NCBI RefSeq assembly: GCF_014892515.1
Contig: NZ_JADBGR010000098.1
Location: 28,892 to 92,891, forward strand
DNA length: 64,000 bases
DNA from: Myceligenerans pegani
GTDB taxonomy: Bacteria > Actinomycetota > Actinomycetes > Actinomycetales > Cellulomonadaceae
Direction of reading: 5' to 3'
Shown here: positions 16,391 through 27,178 of the stretch, piece after piece
Layout: the number at the start of each line of letters is the position of its first letter
How positions within the stretch are numbered: the first letter of the stretch is position 1
The notes under the pieces: model-generated
What the model was told of the DNA's origin: nothing
Seen by the model: only the letters and a program-made list of their open reading frames with translations
Database searches by the model: none
Made by a program: the position numbers and the translations under genes

Positions 16391-17359
16391 TCAACGCCGC
16401 AGGCGGCGGCGCAGCCAGTCCGTCAGGGCACGGGCGTGCTCGCGCTGGGCGGCCCGGGTGAGCGGCGACGCCGGATCGGGCGGCAGGAGCGATCCGTACG
16501 CGTGGTGTCCCGCGAGCACCGCCAGGTAGGCGGTGACCTCGTCGGCGTCGTACGAGCCGGGGAAGGGCCGGATCGCCAGGGCCTGCTCGGGCGCCGGGCC
16601 GCCCTGGGCGTGCATGAGGCCGAGCATCGACAGGGTCGTGGTGAACGCCGGGCCGGCGCCGCACACCGCCCAGTCGACCGCGAGCGGCGGGATGGCGCCG
16701 CGCTCGGCCGCGAGGAAGACCGCCTCGCGACGCAGCACGTGATGTCCCAGGCGGTCGCCGGAGAGCCCTGCCGCCGCCTCGCGAGCAAGCTCGGCGAGCG
16801 CCTCGACCCGGCCGGGCAGCCATGCCCCGAACGAGGCGAGTGCGGCGGGGTGGTCCTTGGCGAGGCGCGTCCAGGCGTCGGTGTCGAACAGGTCCTGCCA
16901 CGCCGGGAAGCTGCCACCGGCGTGCGGGCCGGGAACGGCGATGTCACCGATGCCGTACGCGAGCTCGAGCGCCTCGTCGACCTCGGCGTCCGCCCACGGC
17001 AGCTCGGGGAGCCGTACGGGCGGCATCGCGAATCCGAGCGCGAGCCACTTCCCGTACCCGCCGACCTCCTCGTCGACGGTCCAGACCAGCGGCGGCACGG
17101 GTGCTCCCGCGGGCAGCGCCCGGACGAACCCGAGCTCGGCGCGGAGCCGGCGGTGGCCGACCGGGTTGTGGCTGTCCGCCGCCCTGACGTAGTAGTTCAC
17201 TCCTCCGGCCTGAAGCTGGAGCTCGTACCCGCCCGCGGAGCGGCCGCCGGGCAGGCTCGTCCAGCCCAGGACACGCGCACCGATCGCCTCGCTCACCCGG
17301 GTTCGCACTGCCGACGGGATGTCCGGCCAGCCGGGCCGGAGCGATGCGGGCGATGCCAT
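16391..17359 (-). CDS. APH-fold phosphotransferase-like protein A, catalytic Asp missing
   Basis: 322 residues from ATG 17359 (MASPASLRPGW), which matches the start of the adjacent paralog; an upstream in-frame start is less likely. The fold is that of aminoglycoside/choline-kinase-like enzymes: an N-lobe with RVLGWTSLPGGRSAGGYELQL, a hinge APVPPLVWTVDEEVGGYGKW, and a C-lobe ending in a helical DWLRRRLRR. The catalytic motif H-G-D-x4-N should fall at GHHVLRREA: the catalytic Asp is Val208 and the metal-binding Asn is Ala213. The second metal Asp survives in AVDWAVCGAGPAF (Asp229). I therefore read it as a probable pseudokinase. It is followed by the minisatellite and preceded by a paralog. 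Confidence 0.75.
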   Translation of the reverse strand: MASPASLRPGWPDIPSAVRTRVSEAIGARVLGWTSLPGGRSAGGYELQLQAGGVNYYVRAADSHNPVGHRRLRAELGFVRALPAGAPVPPLVWTVDEEVGGYGKWLALGFAMPPVRLPELPWADAEVDEALELAYGIGDIAVPGPHAGGSFPAWQDLFDTDAWTRLAKDHPAALASFGAWLPGRVEALAELAREAAAGLSGDRLGHHVLRREAVFLAAERGAIPPLAVDWAVCGAGPAFTTTLSMLGLMHAQGGPAPEQALAIRPFPGSYDADEVTAYLAVLAGHHAYGSLLPPDPASPLTRAAQREHARALTDWLRRRLRR

Positions 17360-17458
17360 GAACGAATGATCCCGGCACCGCGCCGTCCCGGGCAACTCCC
17401 GATGCGTTCGAATTCACCCGAACACCCGTGGGACGCGCCGCCCTGATCCCGGTAGATG

Positions 17459-18412
17459 TCAGAATCCGAGCCTGCGCCGGAGCCACTCCACGCAGACGCT
17501 CGCGTGCGCCCGCAGGACGGACGGCCGCTCCCCCGGTTCGGCGCGTTCCGGGTGGAGCGCCTGTTCGACGAGCTGCCCGGTCAGGGCGGTGACGAGGCAG
17601 GTCACGGCGTCGGGATCCGTGTCGGACGACAGCGGGTGCCTGGCGAGGACCACCTCGGGGGCCGGCCCGCCCTCCGCCCGGATGTGGGCCAGGAGCAGGA
17701 CGGTGTCGACGAACGGCGCGCCGCGTGCCGCGCGGGCCCAGGCCGCCGCCACCGGCCGGCCGTCGGGCGACAGCGGCGGGTACAGCGTGTGCCGGGTCGG
17801 CGACCCGTGGACGAGAGTGTCGCCGGACACGGCCTCGGCGCTGTGGACGGCGATCTCGGCGAGCGCTTCCAGCCGCGGTTCGAGCCACGGGGTGAAGTTC
17901 CGCAGCCCTTCGGGTCGCTCCTCGGCGAGGCGCCGCCACGGTCCGGCGCCGAACAGCTCGGCGCTGTCCAGGAACGGTCCGTCGGCGGGTGCCTCGAACT
18001 CGCGGATCTCCCGCAGGACGCCGAGGGCGGCCCCGACCTCCTCCTCCGTCCACTCGTCGCCGATCGGCCGGATGTCGCGCATCCCCCAGCTCGCCACGAT
18101 CCATCGTCCGAACTGCCCGAGATCCTCGTCGAACCACCAGAGCAGAGAGGGCACGGGCGCCCCGGCCGGGAGCACGGCGACGACGTCGATCGCCCGCCGG
18201 GCCAGTTCCTGGGCCCGCGGATCGGCCGTGTTCACCACGGTGCACACCTGGGTTCCGGTGGCAGTCTGGAGCGACATCGCCGCCGCGCCGCCGACGCCGT
18301 TCATCGGCAGTGTCGTCCACCCGAGGACCCGGGCCCCCAGCTCGTCCGAGATGCGCTGTCGAACGGGCGGTGGCAGATCCTGCCACCCGGGCTGGGGCAC
18401 GGAAAAGACCAT
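17459..18412 (-). CDS. APH-fold phosphotransferase-like protein B, catalytic residues missing
   Basis: 317 residues from ATG 18412, with a strong GGGAGGA ribosome binding site; the frame continues upstream across a hairpin and is not used. Tandem paralog of the preceding gene product: LGARVLGWTTLP, LPAGAPVPSLLWWFDEDLGQFGRW and EWLRRRLGF all have counterparts there. In the catalytic loop LVHGSPTRHTL the Asp of HGD is Ser204 and the Asn is Thr209. The later metal-binding Asp of DW is Ala224 (VAAAW), so all three key residues are gone. It may bind a nucleotide or a small molecule without phosphorylating it; that is inference. The cysteine content is low, and there is no signal or membrane segment. 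Confidence 0.75.
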   Translation of the reverse strand: MVFSVPQPGWQDLPPPVRQRISDELGARVLGWTTLPMNGVGGAAAMSLQTATGTQVCTVVNTADPRAQELARRAIDVVAVLPAGAPVPSLLWWFDEDLGQFGRWIVASWGMRDIRPIGDEWTEEEVGAALGVLREIREFEAPADGPFLDSAELFGAGPWRRLAEERPEGLRNFTPWLEPRLEALAEIAVHSAEAVSGDTLVHGSPTRHTLYPPLSPDGRPVAAAWARAARGAPFVDTVLLLAHIRAEGGPAPEVVLARHPLSSDTDPDAVTCLVTALTGQLVEQALHPERAEPGERPSVLRAHASVCVEWLRRRLGF

Positions 18413-18506
18413 AGGACGATCCTCCCGGACTCCCCCCATTCCCGGCAAACCCATCCACGGCCGAAGAGTCATCCGATGTACGTCATTCATCGCATGAAAC
18501 GAATCA

Positions 18507-18558
18507 GCCGGCTGTTCGGCCTCCGGACATCTGTGGTTCCGGAGGCCGGACAGCCGGC
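18507..18558 (-). terminator. Long hairpin downstream of ettA
   Basis: A 21-bp stem (18507-18527 with 18538-18558) with a single G-T mismatch and a 10-base loop. It lies 52 bases after the ettA stop and 95 bases before the APH-fold B gene. On the minus strand it is followed by a weakly T-rich GATTCGTTTC, so it is most likely the ettA terminator. It separates ettA from the APH-fold genes, which would then have their own promoter. Confidence 0.65.
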
Positions 18559-18609
18559 CGGCTCCCTCGCGTCGTGCGTACCGTGCGGCGGGCGACGGGG
18601 TCGCGCGCC

Positions 18610-20292
<1,683 letters not shown>

Positions 20293-20481
20293 TGCCTTCG
20301 TTCCACCGTTTCAACAGGGTTGGGAGGGGGTTGCGCCCGTCGCGCGGCGACCTGCTCGCGCACATCGCGCTCGGCCGCGACGGGCGTCGTCGTCCCCCAG
20401 CCTACGCGTTCGGGGTCTCGCGGGTCGGCGATGTCGTGCCAGCCGCCGCGGTGGACCGCGGCGGGGACGCCACCGCGAGCG

Positions 20482-21099
20482 TCACCCCTCGCCGCCGTCG
20501 TCGTCGCCGGAACCCGGCACGGCCGCTCCGTCCGGTCCGGCCATGACCTCGGCGGCCGCGTCCGCGAGCGCCGCGGCCTCCTCCACGGCCTCCCCCGCCC
20601 CGTCCGGACGGGCAGCCGCGTCCCTGCCCGTCATCGCCGCCCAGGCGTCCGAGTCCGGCACGCCTCGCGCGAGCCCGCCCCATCCGGACGCCGCCGTCGC
20701 GCGCTGCTCGCTCCCGGACGCGCCCGGAGGCTCGTCGGCCGGGATCACGCGCTGGAACTCCGCTCGTCCCTTCATGAGGTTGGGCCCCACGGAGTCGGCG
20801 TTGATCACGAGGCTCGTGCGCCGCCGCGCCTCGTCGCCCCACTCGTCCACCTCGAGCCGCCCGGCGACCATCACCGGCTGCCCCTTCTTGACGCTCTTGC
20901 TGATGTTCACCGCGGCGTGCCCCCACGCCTTCACCTGGAACCAGATCGTCGGGCCGTCGTAGAACTCGCCGTTCGTGTCCCGGATGCGCCGCGTGCTCGC
21001 CACCGAGAACGTGGTCCACTCGTTGCCGCTGCCCGACCGCCGGATCACGGGATCGCTCCCCGCGTTCCCCGTCACGGTCACCTTTACCTCGTTGCTCAC
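20482..21099 (-). CDS. ssb: Single-stranded DNA-binding protein
   Basis: 205 residues. GTG 21099 is chosen for its GAAGGAGCG site and because VSNEVKVTVTGNAG begins the OB fold; longer starts run into the GTPase gene's upstream region. The OB-fold runs to about residue 110 (EWTTFSVASTRRIRDTNGEF, DGPTIWFQVKAWG, GQPVMVAGRLEVDEW). The C-terminal half is Ala/Gly/Asp-rich and ends in GDDDGGEG, without the classical acidic DDDIPF tip that recruits repair partners. This divergent form is found beside the GTPase pair and EttA in actinobacteria and may be an accessory paralog of the main SSB, which would be encoded elsewhere with rpsF/rpsR. Confidence 0.88.
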   Translation of the reverse strand: MSNEVKVTVTGNAGSDPVIRRSGSGNEWTTFSVASTRRIRDTNGEFYDGPTIWFQVKAWGHAAVNISKSVKKGQPVMVAGRLEVDEWGDEARRRTSLVINADSVGPNLMKGRAEFQRVIPADEPPGASGSEQRATAASGWGGLARGVPDSDAWAAMTGRDAAARPDGAGEAVEEAAALADAAAEVMAGPDGAAVPGSGDDDGGEG

Positions 21100-21154
21100 G
21101 TCGCGCTCCTTCGCTCCGCCGCACCGGCCCCCTGCCGGCGCGCCGGAACCAGCA

Positions 21155-22765
21155 TCACGCGCGGGCCGCCTCCACGGAGGGCGTCGGAGCGGAGGCTGTG
21201 TACGAAGCGCTGTCTCCACGACCCGAGGTCGGTGTCCGACCGGCCCGGGACGGCGCCGAGGGTCCCTCCTCGCGTGCGGACTGGGCGAACTCGCGCACCT
21301 GCCGGTGCTCGTCGAGCAGCCGCTGCGTGGGCTCCCCGAGCGACCGCTCCAGGACCCGCTCCACGGCGGCCCTCCCCGCCGCGAGCACGGCCTGCTCCCG
21401 GCGTCTCGCCAGCGCCCGCCGGATCCGCGTCGCCGCGAGGAAGACGCCGAGCGCCGCGAGCGCCGCCACGACCCCGGTCACGCCGAGCACGGTCGAGGTC
21501 GTGTCGTCGAGGGGCAGCACCTGCATCGACGCCAGCACGGTGGCGAGGCCGAGCACCACGGCCAGGGCCACGAAGGCGAGTGCCACCCGCCGCAGCGGAC
21601 GCGCCGACGCGGGCCCTCGCACGTCCAGCGTGACGCCGCGCAGTGCGGTCGCGAGGGACGCGCCGACGTGCTCGGCGGACGCCACGGACTCCGCGAGCGA
21701 CCGCTGCCAGCCGGGCCGGAGGTTCTCGCCCGCGCCGGTGAGCCAGCGCGCGCGGGACAACGCGACGGCGTCCGGATCGGGCGCGGGGAACTCGGGCCGC
21801 CCGTACCCGTTCTGCACGGAGGCGGCCACCTGGGCGGCGACGGGGGCGAGACCGACCGCCTCGCCCAGCGCCTCGGTCTCCGCGGCAAGCACGGTGGAGG
21901 TGTGCCAGGGAACCTCGGCGGGGGTCTCCTCGAGCAGGGCGGCGGCGGCCGCGTCCAGCTCGGCGGCCGCGCGCCCGGCGGCCACCGACCGCCGTCGGAC
22001 CGCTCGCTCGAGCAGGTCCCGCAGCTCCGGCACGCCGTACCCCGTCTTCGCCGAGACCGGGACCACGGGCACCTCGCCCACGCCGTCGTCGCGCAGCAGG
22101 CGCTGCACATCGCGTGCCAGGTTGTCCTGCTGGCCCGCCGGCACGGTGTCGATCTGGTTGAGCGCGACCACCATCGACCCGGGCCGCTCGCCCGCGCCGC
22201 GCAGGTAGCCGGAGTGCAGCGCGTCGTCGGCGTACTTCTGCGGGTCCACCACCCACACGAGCAGGTCGACCAGGGGCAGGACGCGGTCCACGATCTCGCG
22301 GTGCCCCGGGGCGACGGAGTCGTGATCGGGCAGGTCGAGCAGGACGAGGCCGCCGAACCCGTCCTCGTCCGCCCCGTCGAGCTCACCGGCGCGGGTGATG
22401 CGCCGCTCGCGTTCGACGCCGAGCCAGTCCAGCAGCGCGGCGGCGTCGTCGGACCAGGAGCAGGCGGAGACCTTCGCCGTCGTGGGCCGCTTGACGCCCA
22501 CCTCGGCGAACGAGAGCCGGGAGATCCGGTTGAACAGGCTCGACTTGCCGGATCCGGTGCCTCCCGCGAGCGCGATGACGGTGTGGTCGACCCCGAGCGC
22601 GATGCGCTCGCGCACGCCCGCCACGGCGCTCGCGACGCGGCCGAAGACGGCGTCGTCGAGCCGGGAACCCGCTATCTGCAGGGCGCGGCCGAGGTCCTCG
22701 GTCCGGGCGCGCAGCGCGGCATCGTCTCCGGCACGGCCGTGCGGCCGCGTCGAGGCGCTCGTCAT
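21155..22765 (-). CDS. Membrane-linked YfjP-type GTPase (pair 2, second gene)
   Basis: 536 residues from ATG 22765, overlapping the upstream stop as ATGA. GTPase motifs: GGTGSGKSSLFNR (P-loop), KRPTTAKV (G2), LLDLPDHDSVAPGH (G3), VALNQIDTVPAG (G4). Two transmembrane segments lie near residues 390-415 and 430-455 (VALAFVALAVVLGLATVLAS and VLGVTGVVAALAALGVFL), followed by a basic helical region. It is the counterpart of 12447-14138, with the same WVVDPQKYAD-x2-LH motif after G3. It sits directly upstream of ssb (55 bases), so this is probably the ancestral location of the pair. Likely a membrane-remodelling or stress-related dynamin-like protein; the function is inferred only from fold. Confidence 0.85.
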   Translation of the reverse strand: MTSASTRPHGRAGDDAALRARTEDLGRALQIAGSRLDDAVFGRVASAVAGVRERIALGVDHTVIALAGGTGSGKSSLFNRISRLSFAEVGVKRPTTAKVSACSWSDDAAALLDWLGVERERRITRAGELDGADEDGFGGLVLLDLPDHDSVAPGHREIVDRVLPLVDLLVWVVDPQKYADDALHSGYLRGAGERPGSMVVALNQIDTVPAGQQDNLARDVQRLLRDDGVGEVPVVPVSAKTGYGVPELRDLLERAVRRRSVAAGRAAAELDAAAAALLEETPAEVPWHTSTVLAAETEALGEAVGLAPVAAQVAASVQNGYGRPEFPAPDPDAVALSRARWLTGAGENLRPGWQRSLAESVASAEHVGASLATALRGVTLDVRGPASARPLRRVALAFVALAVVLGLATVLASMQVLPLDDTTSTVLGVTGVVAALAALGVFLAATRIRRALARRREQAVLAAGRAAVERVLERSLGEPTQRLLDEHRQVREFAQSAREEGPSAPSRAGRTPTSGRGDSASYTASAPTPSVEAARA

Positions 22766-24477
22766 GTCAGCCTCCTGAGCTCGGCGAGCCGAACGCGCAG
22801 CGTGGCTGCCGCGTCGTCGGCGAGGGCGGGGATCTCAAGGGCACTCTGGACAGATCGGGCCTCGGCCGCAACCGCTAGCGCGGTACGGTCGGCCAGATCC
22901 GAGCGCAGCGGGCGCACGAGGTCGTCGACGGCGTCGTCCAGCACCCTGCCCAGGAGACGGGCGGAGTCCTCGTTCCCGAGCGCCGCGGCGAGCAGGAGCG
23001 TCGCCAGTCCGGCGTCGCCGAAGGCGCGTCGCGCGCCCTGTGCCGCCGCCGCGTCCACGGATTCCGGGGTGTCCGTGCCCGCGTCGCCGTCCTCCGCGCC
23101 GAGGCCCGCCACGAGGCGGTCGGCCTCGGCGACCCAGGCGGCGGCCTGCTCGGCCGCCCAGTCCTGGCGGGTCCGCCCGCGTTCCGTGCCCGACGGCGCC
23201 ACCGCGGCGCCCGCGGCGGGAGCCCCCGGTCCGGCGAGCTCGGCGCGCAGCCGCTCCTCGGTCCGGGCGCCGGCGGCGGCGAGCGAGCGTTCGGCCGCCC
23301 TCCTGGACTCCTCGCGCAGCGGCGCGAGCGCCTCGGAGCGGGCCCGCCCGGCGCGCTTCGTCGCGCGCACGACGCCGTCACGCACCGTCACGCGGTCGAT
23401 GCGCCGGCTCGCGACGAGTTCCGCGAACCGTGCGGACACCTGCGAGCCGCCGGCCGTCCCGGCCGTGATCGTGGCTCGCGCCACGGCCTCGGCGTCGGGC
23501 ACGACCACGTCGATCACGCGGCGTAGCTCCCGGGCCGCGGCGCCCTGCGCGTCAACGGCCTCCACGAGCCCCTCCACCCAGTCCGGCAGCACCTTGAGCG
23601 CGCCCTTGAGGGTGCGCACCACCACGGTGCGGGACCGCTCCGGTCCGGCCATCATCGCCAGCCAGCGCCCGATCCCCGCGACGAGCGTGGTGTCGAGCAA
23701 CCCTTCGTGCGGGCCGACGTCCGGGATCACGAACAACGGCGTGTCCGTCATGCCGCGCTCCCGCATGCGCGCGTTCAGGTCGCCGCGGATCGTGGCGAGG
23801 TCGTCCTCGCCGACCCGGTTGAGCACGATGGCCACGCTCGCCCCCCGCTCGCGTGCGCGGTCGAGGGCCTCCCAGGGCAGGGCGTCCCCGTAGCGGGCGG
23901 CCGTGGTGACGAACAGCCACAGATCGGCGCCCTCCAGGAGCTTGCCGGCCGTGCTGCGGTTCTGCGAGACGAACGAGTCCAGGTCGGGCGCGTCCAGCAG
24001 GGCGGTGCCGCGCGGCACGCCCTCGTGCTCGACGACCCGCGCGAGCTCGGTCACCGGCCCCGCCTTGAGCGTCGCCCGGTCCCGCGGGTGCACGCCCACG
24101 ACGGGTTCGCGGGTGGTGGGCCGCAGCACCCCCGCGTCGGAGATGTCCCCGCGCAGGAGGCTGTTGAAGATGGTCGACTTGCCGGCGCCGGTGGAGCCCG
24201 CGAGCACCACGAGGGCGGGACTGGACAGCTCCGCGAGCCGGGGCAGCAGATGCTCGTCGAGCTGCGCGAGGAGGCGCGCGCGAGAGGCTTCGGCGTCGTC
24301 GGCCCCCTCGATCGGAAGCGGCAGACGCACGGCGGCGACGTCGCCGCGGAGGTCCTGGACGACGTCGTGCACCGTGAAGCCGAGCTGCTCGGCGACGTCG
24401 GGGTCGACGCCGCCCCGGCGGCCGAGCGCGGCGGAGCGCGTTCCGAGAGTCACGGGTTCATCCTGATATCTCCACAT
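22762..24477 (-). CDS. Dynamin-like GTPase (pair 2, first gene)
   Basis: 571 residues from ATG 24477 (MWRYQDEPVTL). TTG 24489 and GTG 24453 in the same frame are also possible, and no candidate has a clear ribosome binding site. GTPase signatures: GSTGAGKSTIFNSLL, LRPTTREPVVGVH, LLDAPDLDSFVSQNRSTA and IVLNRVGEDD. LWLFVTTAARYGDALPWEAL is nearly identical to the pair-1 paralog. The remainder is Ala/Arg/Glu-rich helix without obvious membrane segments, unlike the pair-1 protein, so membrane attachment would rely on its coupled partner. Divergent from the tRNA-Arg/glnX side across about 125 bases. Confidence 0.83.
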   Translation of the reverse strand: MWRYQDEPVTLGTRSAALGRRGGVDPDVAEQLGFTVHDVVQDLRGDVAAVRLPLPIEGADDAEASRARLLAQLDEHLLPRLAELSSPALVVLAGSTGAGKSTIFNSLLRGDISDAGVLRPTTREPVVGVHPRDRATLKAGPVTELARVVEHEGVPRGTALLDAPDLDSFVSQNRSTAGKLLEGADLWLFVTTAARYGDALPWEALDRARERGASVAIVLNRVGEDDLATIRGDLNARMRERGMTDTPLFVIPDVGPHEGLLDTTLVAGIGRWLAMMAGPERSRTVVVRTLKGALKVLPDWVEGLVEAVDAQGAAARELRRVIDVVVPDAEAVARATITAGTAGGSQVSARFAELVASRRIDRVTVRDGVVRATKRAGRARSEALAPLREESRRAAERSLAAAGARTEERLRAELAGPGAPAAGAAVAPSGTERGRTRQDWAAEQAAAWVAEADRLVAGLGAEDGDAGTDTPESVDAAAAQGARRAFGDAGLATLLLAAALGNEDSARLLGRVLDDAVDDLVRPLRSDLADRTALAVAAEARSVQSALEIPALADDAAATLRVRLAELRRLT

Positions 24478-24602
24478 GCCCCTTGCCAACCGGGACGCGC
24501 CGGACGGCGGCCGCGGACTGCCTCAACCATACTGGTCCACGCTCCTGGTCCAACTCCGGGGCCAGGATCGATACGATAGGCCCGCGCCCCCTGCGGGCGC
24601 AC

Positions 24603-24675
<73 letters not shown>

Positions 24676-24797
24676 CCTAAAAATTCACCCACGCAAAAGT
24701 CGCAGCTTTCCCGCTCCGCCTTTACCGTGGCTCAGCACAGCGAGATGCGCCGGTGGCGGCGCGGACATTTCCACCAGAGCCTCCGGAGGTACCGCCG

Positions 24798-26084
24798 ATG
24801 ACCGTGGCCGCACCACACCGGCCCGGCTCGCACGCTCTCCCGGACGGCATCGCCCGGCGTGCCGCGAACGCCGTGTCCGGCACGCCGGGGCGCCTCGGCC
24901 TGGCACAGATCGCCTCCGTGCTGGCCTGTGTCGCCCTCGGGATCTCCGGGTTCCTCGCGGGTACCGGCCAGTCGGCCGACCTCGACGTCGCCCACGCCGA
25001 CGCCGTCGACCTCGTGGCGACGCAGGACCTGCGCAACCACCTCGTCTCGGCCGACGCGGCGGCCACGAGCGCCTTCCTGGTCGGTGGGCTGGAACCCACC
25101 GCCATGCGGGAGCGCTACACGGCGAACCTCGCCGCCGCCGCACGCGCCGTGCCCCCGCTCGCCGCCCGCACCCCCGAGCGCGCCGAGGAACTGGCCGCCG
25201 TGTCCGACGCCGTGCAGCGCTACTCCGGCCTCGTCGAGTCGGCCCGCGCCAACAACCGGCAGGGCCTCCCCGTCGGCACCGGCTACCTCGACCTCGCGTC
25301 CGCGACGCTGCGTGACGAGGCGCTCCCCGTGCTCGACGACGTCGCCGAGAACATCACCGCGCGCATGGACGGCCACCTGGCCGCCGTGTCGATGCGGCAG
25401 ACGCCGTTGCTGGTGGCGGTGGCCGGACTCGTCGTGCTCGGGCTCGTGCAGTGGTGGCTGGCCCACCGCACCCACCGCATGATCAGCCCCTGGATGGTGG
25501 TCGCCACGGCCCTCGCCCTGGTCGGCTGCCTCGCCGTGGCCATCGGCGTGATCGGCGGCAACGTCGTCGCGCGCAAGGTCGCCGACGGCCCCTACGCCGC
25601 CACCGTCGCGACCTCCGCCGCCCTCGCCGAGGCCACGGACGCCAAGTCGCAGGAATCGCTCACCCTGATCAAGCGCGGGTCGGGGCAGGAGCACGAGGAC
25701 CGGTTCCAGGACTCCACGGCGCGCGCCGCCGCGCTGCTGTCCGTCTCCGACGAGGCCGCCGGGGACGAGCGGCCCACCGGCGCCCTCCTGCGGGCCTGGC
25801 TGGACGGCCACGCCGAGATCCGCGAGCTGGACGACGCCGGCCGCTGGGAGGAGGCGGTGTCCGCGGCGATCGCCACGGACGACGGCTCCTCCCTGGCGGC
25901 GTTCGAGGACTTCGCCGACCGCGCGACCCGGGACGTCGCGGTCACCGGCGAGCGCGCCGCCGCCCAGCTCACCAAGGCGTCCGCCGTGTCCTCCGCCACC
26001 GGCTGGATCGCCCTGGTGGCCGGGCTGCTCGCCGCGGGCATGACCGCCACCGGCATCTGGGCGCGGCAGAAGGAGTACCTGTGA
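24798..26084 (+). CDS. glnX: GlnX-like membrane sensor partner of PknG
   Basis: 428 residues from ATG 24798 with GGAGG upstream. Four transmembrane segments: about 34-56, 203-222, 231-253 and 400-422. Two extracytoplasmic helical regions of roughly 145 residues lie between TM1-TM2 and TM3-TM4; the repeat-like layout resembles four-helix-bundle sensors. In Mycobacterium, GlnX with the lipoprotein GlnH senses extracellular aspartate/glutamate and signals to the kinase PknG; that knowledge and the gene order here (this gene, a GlnH-like lipoprotein, pknG) support the call. Sequence identity to mycobacterial GlnX cannot be measured here. It overlaps the next gene by 4 bases. Confidence 0.82.
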   Translation: MTVAAPHRPGSHALPDGIARRAANAVSGTPGRLGLAQIASVLACVALGISGFLAGTGQSADLDVAHADAVDLVATQDLRNHLVSADAAATSAFLVGGLEPTAMRERYTANLAAAARAVPPLAARTPERAEELAAVSDAVQRYSGLVESARANNRQGLPVGTGYLDLASATLRDEALPVLDDVAENITARMDGHLAAVSMRQTPLLVAVAGLVVLGLVQWWLAHRTHRMISPWMVVATALALVGCLAVAIGVIGGNVVARKVADGPYAATVATSAALAEATDAKSQESLTLIKRGSGQEHEDRFQDSTARAAALLSVSDEAAGDERPTGALLRAWLDGHAEIRELDDAGRWEEAVSAAIATDDGSSLAAFEDFADRATRDVAVTGERAAAQLTKASAVSSATGWIALVAGLLAAGMTATGIWARQKEYL

Positions 26085-27178
26085 ACGCCGTCGCCCGCGG
26101 TCGCTCGGTGCCCGGGCGTGCCGGACGGCACCCCGGGGCCCGGCGCCTCGCCGCCCTGATCGTGTCCGGGCTCGTCGTCGTGGCGCTGGCCGCCTGCGCG
26201 ATGCCGCGCGCCACGACCACCAGGCTCGACGACGTCGTGCCGACCCACGGCGACGCCGGCCGCCTCCCCGATGCCCGCGCCGGCCACGGACCGCCGTCGG
26301 ACACCAGCGAGTCGGAGATGAGCGAGTCGCTGCGCGAGGCCCTGGACGAGCGCCGGGAGTGCACCGACGGCACGCCCGCGACGGCGTCGTACGCGCCGCA
26401 GGGCGCCAAGCCGGGCGTGGTCCCGGAGGGATCCACCATGGCGCGGATCCGCGAGCGCGGCGCGCTGCGGGTCGGGATCTCGGCGGACACGCTGCGCATG
26501 AGCGCGCGCGACCCGTTCACCGGCCGCATCGAGGGTTTCGACATCGACGTGGCGCGCGCCGTCGCGAAGGCGATCTTCGGCGACCCGAGCCGCGTGCGGT
26601 TCCGGGTGATCACGTCCGCGCAGCGGGAGCAGGTGCTCGTCGACCACGAGGTCGACATGGTGGTGCGGACGTTCACGATCACGTGCGAGCGCTGGGAACG
26701 CGTCGCGTTCTCGGCCGAGTACTACCACGCGGGGCAGAAGCTCCTGGTGCCGTTGTCGTCCGGCGTGAAGGGCGTCGGGGATCTCGACGGGCACCGCGTG
26801 TGCGCGTCCGAGGACACGACGTCGCTGGCGCTGCTGCGGACCTGGAAGGGCGTCGAGCCCGTCGCCGCCGCGACGCACACCCAGTGCCTGGCGATGTTCC
26901 AGCAGGGCCGGGTGGACGCCCTCACGGGCGACGACACCGTCCTGGCGGGCTTCGCCGCGCAGGACCCGTACGCGAAGGTGGTGGGCGATGCGGTCAGCGA
27001 CGAGCCCTACGGCATCGGTGTCCCGGCCGACCAGGTGGATCTGGTGCGGTTCGTGAACGCGGTGCTGGAGCAGCGGGCCTCGAGCGGCGGCTGGCGCGCG
27101 AGCTACGACCGCTGGCTGTCCGACGTGCTGGGTGGCGCGCCCGCGCCGCCGGCCCCGGTCTACGGACGGGCCGCGTGA
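26081..27178 (+). CDS. glnH: GlnH-like amino-acid-binding lipoprotein
   Basis: 365 residues, GTG 26081 overlapping the glnX stop (GTGA). A signal sequence LIVSGLVVVALAAC ends in a lipobox, so the protein is anchored outside the membrane. After a 90-residue linker comes a family-3 solute-binding domain: LRVGISADTL, IEGFDIDVARAVAKAIFGD, VDMVVRTFTITCERWERVAFS, GHRVCASEDTTSLALL and DALTGDDTVLAGFA. There are no ABC permease or ATPase genes beside it, which fits a sensing rather than a transport role, as established for GlnH of the PknG pathway. Its likely ligands are acidic amino acids, by analogy only. It is coupled to glnX and pknG by 4-base overlaps. Confidence 0.88.
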   Translation: MNAVARGRSVPGRAGRHPGARRLAALIVSGLVVVALAACAMPRATTTRLDDVVPTHGDAGRLPDARAGHGPPSDTSESEMSESLREALDERRECTDGTPATASYAPQGAKPGVVPEGSTMARIRERGALRVGISADTLRMSARDPFTGRIEGFDIDVARAVAKAIFGDPSRVRFRVITSAQREQVLVDHEVDMVVRTFTITCERWERVAFSAEYYHAGQKLLVPLSSGVKGVGDLDGHRVCASEDTTSLALLRTWKGVEPVAAATHTQCLAMFQQGRVDALTGDDTVLAGFAAQDPYAKVVGDAVSDEPYGIGVPADQVDLVRFVNAVLEQRASSGGWRASYDRWLSDVLGGAPAPPAPVYGRAA

